From positions 558,378,315 to 558,442,314 of the forward strand of contig CM057346.1 in assembly GCA_030015575.1 (NCBI GenBank): DNA of 64,000 bases, written 5' to 3'. This DNA is from Agapanthus africanus (lineage: Eukaryota > Streptophyta > Magnoliopsida > Asparagales > Amaryllidaceae). The notes below the pieces were generated by a model. The model was given only the letters and a program-made list of their open reading frames with translations, was not told the DNA's origin and did no database searches. Below, piece after piece: positions 59,714 through 64,000 of the stretch. Made by a program: the position numbers and the translations under genes. Position 1 is the stretch's first letter, and each line of letters starts with the position of its first letter.

Positions 59714-62700
59714 ATGGCTTCAGACTGCACTACCTGCAACTGCATCTCTCGCTCCATCCCGTCCGGAGGAGTGACTTATGGGCCCCAAGCGGCCTCCCTT
59801 TTCAAGATACCAGTGGAGCAAGTAACTCAGGCCACCGCTGGATTGTTCTTCGGGACTATGCTCCCATTGATAAGCTTCAATGCCCCAATAACATCGCAAG
59901 AAGCTCCAAAGAAGTTGGTCTTCGACCGACTTGCCACTGCCGCGACCCCTCTCAACGAGTCATCCAACTCCACTGCTTCAGGTTTTAATGGATTAGGCCA
60001 GAGCTCCATCGGGCCCATGAAGAAGCCTGCCATACCAGAAGGCGTTATCCCGAAACGGATAGCCATCCCAACACCCGTTCCTGGCAAAATCACCAAGGTT
60101 GCTTCCCATGTTCAGAAGTCCGCTTCTGACAAGTTGGCCGTCCCCGCTCAACGGACGTCGATCTTTAAAAAGCTGGTACCGGTATATTCTGACCAACACA
60201 GGGGGCATGAGGAGGTCACCCCTATAGCTGAAACAACTCCATCAGCACGACATGCCCGACGTCGCTACTGGCGCCGAGTGAAGAAGGCTGGGGGCAACTC
60301 CCCCTCTGGACTTACTCCTCCAACTCTAATGGTGGAGATCGATACTGCTGTTCCAACCAAGAACAGCTTTGAGTTGCTGAACTCGGTGCGCAGAAACTCT
60401 CCTACTGCGGTGCTAAAGCGAACTCATTCATCTGTGAAGAATATTCCAGAGAAGAAGCTAGAGCAGCCCCTTCAACGGCTGTCCTCTAAAATTTACAAAG
60501 TCTGGCGACAAGTTCAAGAGTCGGTGATCGATCAAGACTGCCTCCGACGACAGAAAAAGATGAAGGTTCGGCAGGGGAAGGATTACTCTGTCAAAGCACA
60601 AAAAGCAAAAGCTACTTGGGTGCCCACTACAACGGCTCCCTTAACTCCAATCACTCAAAAAAGGAGGCCGCAAGAAGCCCCTGTGTCTTCAGCAAATCGC
60701 AAAGACACCGAACACAAACGCCTCAAGTCTGGGGGCATGGTGGTGCACACTGTTTATATGGCTTCTGGAAAGGAGGAAAGCCGCACTTCTATGGGCCACC
60801 GACCGCTCACCCGATCCGTGACGAAAGCCCAGGAGCAACAACAAAAGCTTCAGGAAATGATGACTATAATGGCTGCACTCACTGAGCCAAAAGAAAGCTC
60901 TGAAACGTCTTCGGATGAGCGTCAAGAACAATAAACCGACGCTGACTTTTTACGCAGAGTCCTCGAAAAGAGGGACAAAGAAGCTGCAGAGCAAGCGGCT
61001 AACATAAAACAGATGGCGTTCCTCTTCCAAGATATGGTAGGGATGATGTTACAGCTGGACCCTCCTGCCGAAGATCCTCCGATCGTCCTTGAAGACGACA
61101 GGGGAGAAACGTCAAATCCTCCGCCGGCTCTGTCAACAGCCAAGGAGGAGGCAATCTCCAAAGTTGACCTAGACGAATATATAGCTCAGCAGATCCGGGT
61201 TCATCAGGCGAATGAAGCGGCTGGGCAAATTGTTAGAACCGGACGACCGTATCCGAGCTGGTATGACCATATCAATTACCCGCCAGGATATACGATCCCT
61301 AAATTCCATGTATATAAAGGGACAGGGAATCCGCATCAGCATGTCGCTCAATTCAGGGCCTTATGCGGCAATACTGGAGGCGATGACAAATTGTTGCTAC
61401 GTCAATTCGTCGGCAGCTTAGCAGAAACAGCCTTTGAATGGTATTCGGAGCTACCTAACGACTCTGTCAAAACATTTGCAGAGATGGAACTGCTGTTTAC
61501 ACAAAGATTCGCAAGTGCTAGTGAACGCACCCCGATTACAGCACTGATAAATGCCAGGATAAGGTCAGGCGAAACATGTGTCCAATACGCAACACGATGG
61601 CGGAACCTATGGTCGAAATGCGAACAACGCATAGAAGAGGCTCCTGCGGTAGGCATGTTTGTGGGCACTCTCGATCTGCAGGCGACCATCTCGCAATTCA
61701 TGATGTTCTTCAGGCCGACCACCTTCCAGGCCTTGATCGACAAATTAGCCCAAATGGACCAGATGGGCCATAGACCGTCTCCTCCAAGACCCGATCCCCG
61801 AAATGAGAAAGGAAAAGTGATCATCGTCGCCAACGCTCAGCAACAGCCGAGCAACTCAAAGCCGGTCGCTCGCCAAAACAACGTGCGTCCACGCCCATCC
61901 CTCGAAGAGAGGCTAGGACGTCCTTACTCGTTTCCTCAGAATAAAACGAGAAGACTGTTTGAGCTGGCAGTGCGTAACAGACTCATCAATCTGCCAAGTC
62001 CAAAGCGTCTGTCGCAGCCAGGCGATCTTAATAATCTTAATTATTGCCCTTACCACCAAACGGTAAGTCACCCGATTGAGGATTGTTTCGTCTTTAAGGG
62101 ATGGATTGAGGATCAATACCTGCAAGGCAAGTTCACGCTGTCTGAAAGCTGGAAGGTAAACCCCCCACAGCCGCACTCTCCAAAGAAGACGGACACGCCG
62201 GGGGCAACTTGTTCTTTCGTCGAGGATGAAAACAATGGAGAAAACTTATCGGATGAATCCGAAGACTACGTAGCGACTTGTCATGTGATTTCTCATTCAC
62301 TGACGGATGAGGAGGAGGATCCTTGCGCTGAGAAATCAACGGCGGACCCTGAAACAGAAATTTCGCGGCCGTCAGACAAGTTGATCGATGCCTTCCTAAA
62401 TGAAATTCGTTTGAAAGCAAAAGCCAATCAAGAGCATGAAATGGCCATACTGGAAAGAACCAAGGTATTCCCGTCAAATCAAAAGCCATACACTGCGGGT
62501 AAAAATAAATTCAAGACGAGGAAACGGTTCGCCAAAGCTCTATCAGTAGGAATGAAGTTACCGCCCTCCGAAGAAAATCCTTTCTCTGAGGTAGAGATGC
62601 ACCCTAACTTCTGTTTATATCATCAGAAGATCATACATCCTACCGAAGACTGCGAGTCCTTTAACTGTTGGTGGCAAGGGTATGTCGCTCAAAAGCAACA

Positions 62701-63403
62701 CTTCGACAGGACAAAGTGTGAAGCTTGTGGACATCGGAAAAATGCGATATATGAGCGCAAAAGAGCCACCGCCGACTGTCATATAGCCGACTTCAAGGGA
62801 TCACAAATTATCACCTTTGGAAGCGACTCTGACGAAGAAGCTACCCCCAACTCTTCCATCGGGGAATCTATTTCAAAAATAAAGGAATTGAGAATCTGCG
62901 AGAACGTTCAGCCGTGCAATCGCATGCTACTCGGAAAAAATCTCGGCCCCGTAAACAAAGGATCGAACAAAAAGGATAAAGGAAAAAGAAAAACGGCCCT
63001 CGTCGCCAGCACTCACCAACAATCAGGTGACCCTAGACCGGTTGCTTGCCAAAGCAACAAGCGGCAATCCCTCCAGGAAAAGTTGAAACGTCCTTACTCG
63101 TTTCCGCAAGATAAAACAAGGGGACTGTTCGAGCTGGCAGTGTGCGACAGACTCATCAATCTGCCGAATCCAAAACGTCCATTGCGGCCAGGCGATATTA
63201 ATAATCCTAATTATTGCCCTTACCACCAAACGGTAGGTCATCTGATCGAGGATTGCTACGTCTTCAAGAACTGGGTTGAAGACCAATACCAACAGGGCAA
63301 GTTCGCGTTGTCCGAAATTTGGAAGGTGAACCCGCCACAACCGCATGCTCCGAAAAATATGGACACGCCGGGGGCATCATGCTCATTCATAGAGAAAGCT
63401 TAA
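59714..63403 (+). pseudogene. Gag of Tat/Ogre-like element D, one stop, triplicated knuckle
   Basis: It starts MASDCTTCN at 59714. A Pro/Lys-rich N-terminal region is followed by a Gag domain (about 61245-61790; PSWYDH, KFHVYKGTGNPHQH, AFEWYSELPND). Three modules then carry C-x2-H-x4-H-x4-C knuckles: CPYHQTVSHPIEDC (62047), CLYHQKIIHPTEDC (62610) and CPYHQTVGHLIEDC (63205). The first and third modules are near-copies of about 100 residues each, beginning RPYSFPQ. A single TAA at 60932-60934 replaces the Glu codon seen in element C; otherwise the frame is open for about 1230 codons. Protease does not follow. After the stop come tandem repeats, unlike element C. Confidence 0.85.
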
Positions 63404-63540
63404 CGGACCACTACGTCCTAAAACTGGATAACGGACCGAAACGTCCTTAAACTAACAACGGACCGAGATGTCCTTAAACTAACGACGGACCGCAATGTCC
63501 TAAAACTTGCAAATGACCGAAACGTCGTTAAACTACTCCC
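63404..63540 (+). repeat. GGACCGAAACGTCC-type repeats after gag D
   Basis: Five units such as GGACCGAAACGTCCTTAAACT directly follow the gag stop codon. They are of the same kind as the LTR block at 58556-58818. Confidence 0.85.
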
Positions 63541-63584
63541 AACCCGCAGCATCTTCAGGCTGACGTGTTAATAAAAAAAAAATG

Positions 63585-64000
63585 GGTACGTCCACAAGCA
63601 AAATGGGCACGGATGAAAACCCGAAAGGGCTCCGTGAGTAAAAACAGCAGGGCTACCGACGAGTGTTCGTGAAAACCCGAAAGGGCACGACCTCGTTAAA
63701 AAAAAAGAATAAAATAAAAGATAAAAAAAACGGTACGTCCACAAGCAAAATGGGCACGGATGAAAACCCGAAAGGGCTCCATGAGTAAAAACAGCAGGGC
63801 TACCGGCGAGTGTTCGTGAAAACCCGAAAGGGCGCGACCTCGTAAAAAAAAAGAAGAAAAAATAAAGGTATGTCCATAAGCAAAAAGGGCACGGATGAAA
63901 ACCCGAAAGGGCTCCGTGAGTAAAAACAGCAGGGCTACCGGCGAGTGTTTGTGAAAACTCGAAAGGGCGCAACCTCGTTAAAGAAACACTTATAGAATCC
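63585..64000 (+). repeat. 135-147-bp tandem repeat, three copies to window end
   Basis: GGTACGTCC-type starts occur at 63585, 63732 and 63867. Each unit contains 'ggatgaaaacccgaaagggc', 'aaaaacagcagggctacc' and a poly(A) stretch. The 134-residue minus-strand open frame here is only the repeat in translation. Confidence 0.9.

Noticed and set aside
63568-63972. 134-residue minus-strand ORF as a small repetitive protein
   Set aside because: It is the translation of three copies of a non-coding tandem repeat with poly(A) linkers. Its open state follows from unit lengths.

Overview
This window is plant nuclear DNA, almost certainly angiosperm and probably eudicot. The evidence is a chloroplast-type threonine dehydratase gene with five exons and short GT-AG introns, Tat/Ogre-like and chromovirus-like Ty3/gypsy LTR retrotransposons, an RTE-clade LINE and Mutator-like MITEs. 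The species cannot be named from the sequence. More than 80% of the window is nested transposable elements, and the dehydratase is the only host gene I can support.

Layout. 1-2534 is AT-rich intergenic DNA with a MITE (571-923) and the start of a diverged AT-rich repeat. 2535-11378 is a pile of minus-strand chromovirus remnants: LTR pieces at 2535, 4247 and 4635, and a decayed pol (7492-10388) fused to a partial LTR. 11379-13392 is the 3' end of a Tat-like element. The threonine dehydratase lies at 14624-16287 and lacks the C-terminal ACT domains. 16717-24889 is a non-autonomous Tat-like element bounded by GGTAC target-site duplications. It carries an antisense, intron-containing gag-like ORF and is split by a 3.1-kb solo LTR (17785-20910, TSD TATAG). 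26615-33956 is an RTE LINE bounded by imperfect TSDs and split by a 4.1-kb solo LTR (27221-31350, TSD ATATC). 33957-36250 is a large AT-rich repeat array with a Mutator-like MITE inside it.

The right third is a set of nested insertions, each breaking the previous one. A sense-strand LTR (36744) is broken by Tat/Ogre-like element C (39794, plus strand). C is broken by chromovirus B (49055, minus strand). B is broken by Tat/Ogre-like element D (56925, plus strand), which runs off the window. The missing right halves of all four should lie beyond 64000 in reverse order of insertion.

Most notable observations. (1) Chromovirus B appears to contain three spliceosomal-type introns, in gag, at the gag-protease joint and in integrase. 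The integrase intron is also present in the diverged copy A. (2) The LTRs of C and D are largely built from dozens of different short palindromic words, including a 13-copy block whose outer base pair covaries. (3) The antisense ORF of the Tat-like element has two introns, the first of which is seen in both copies. (4) The chromovirus LTRs contain a tRNA-like sequence with A-box and B-box motifs. (5) The dehydratase has a complete catalytic domain but no regulatory domain. All conclusions come from reading the sequence and from family knowledge; no searches were run.
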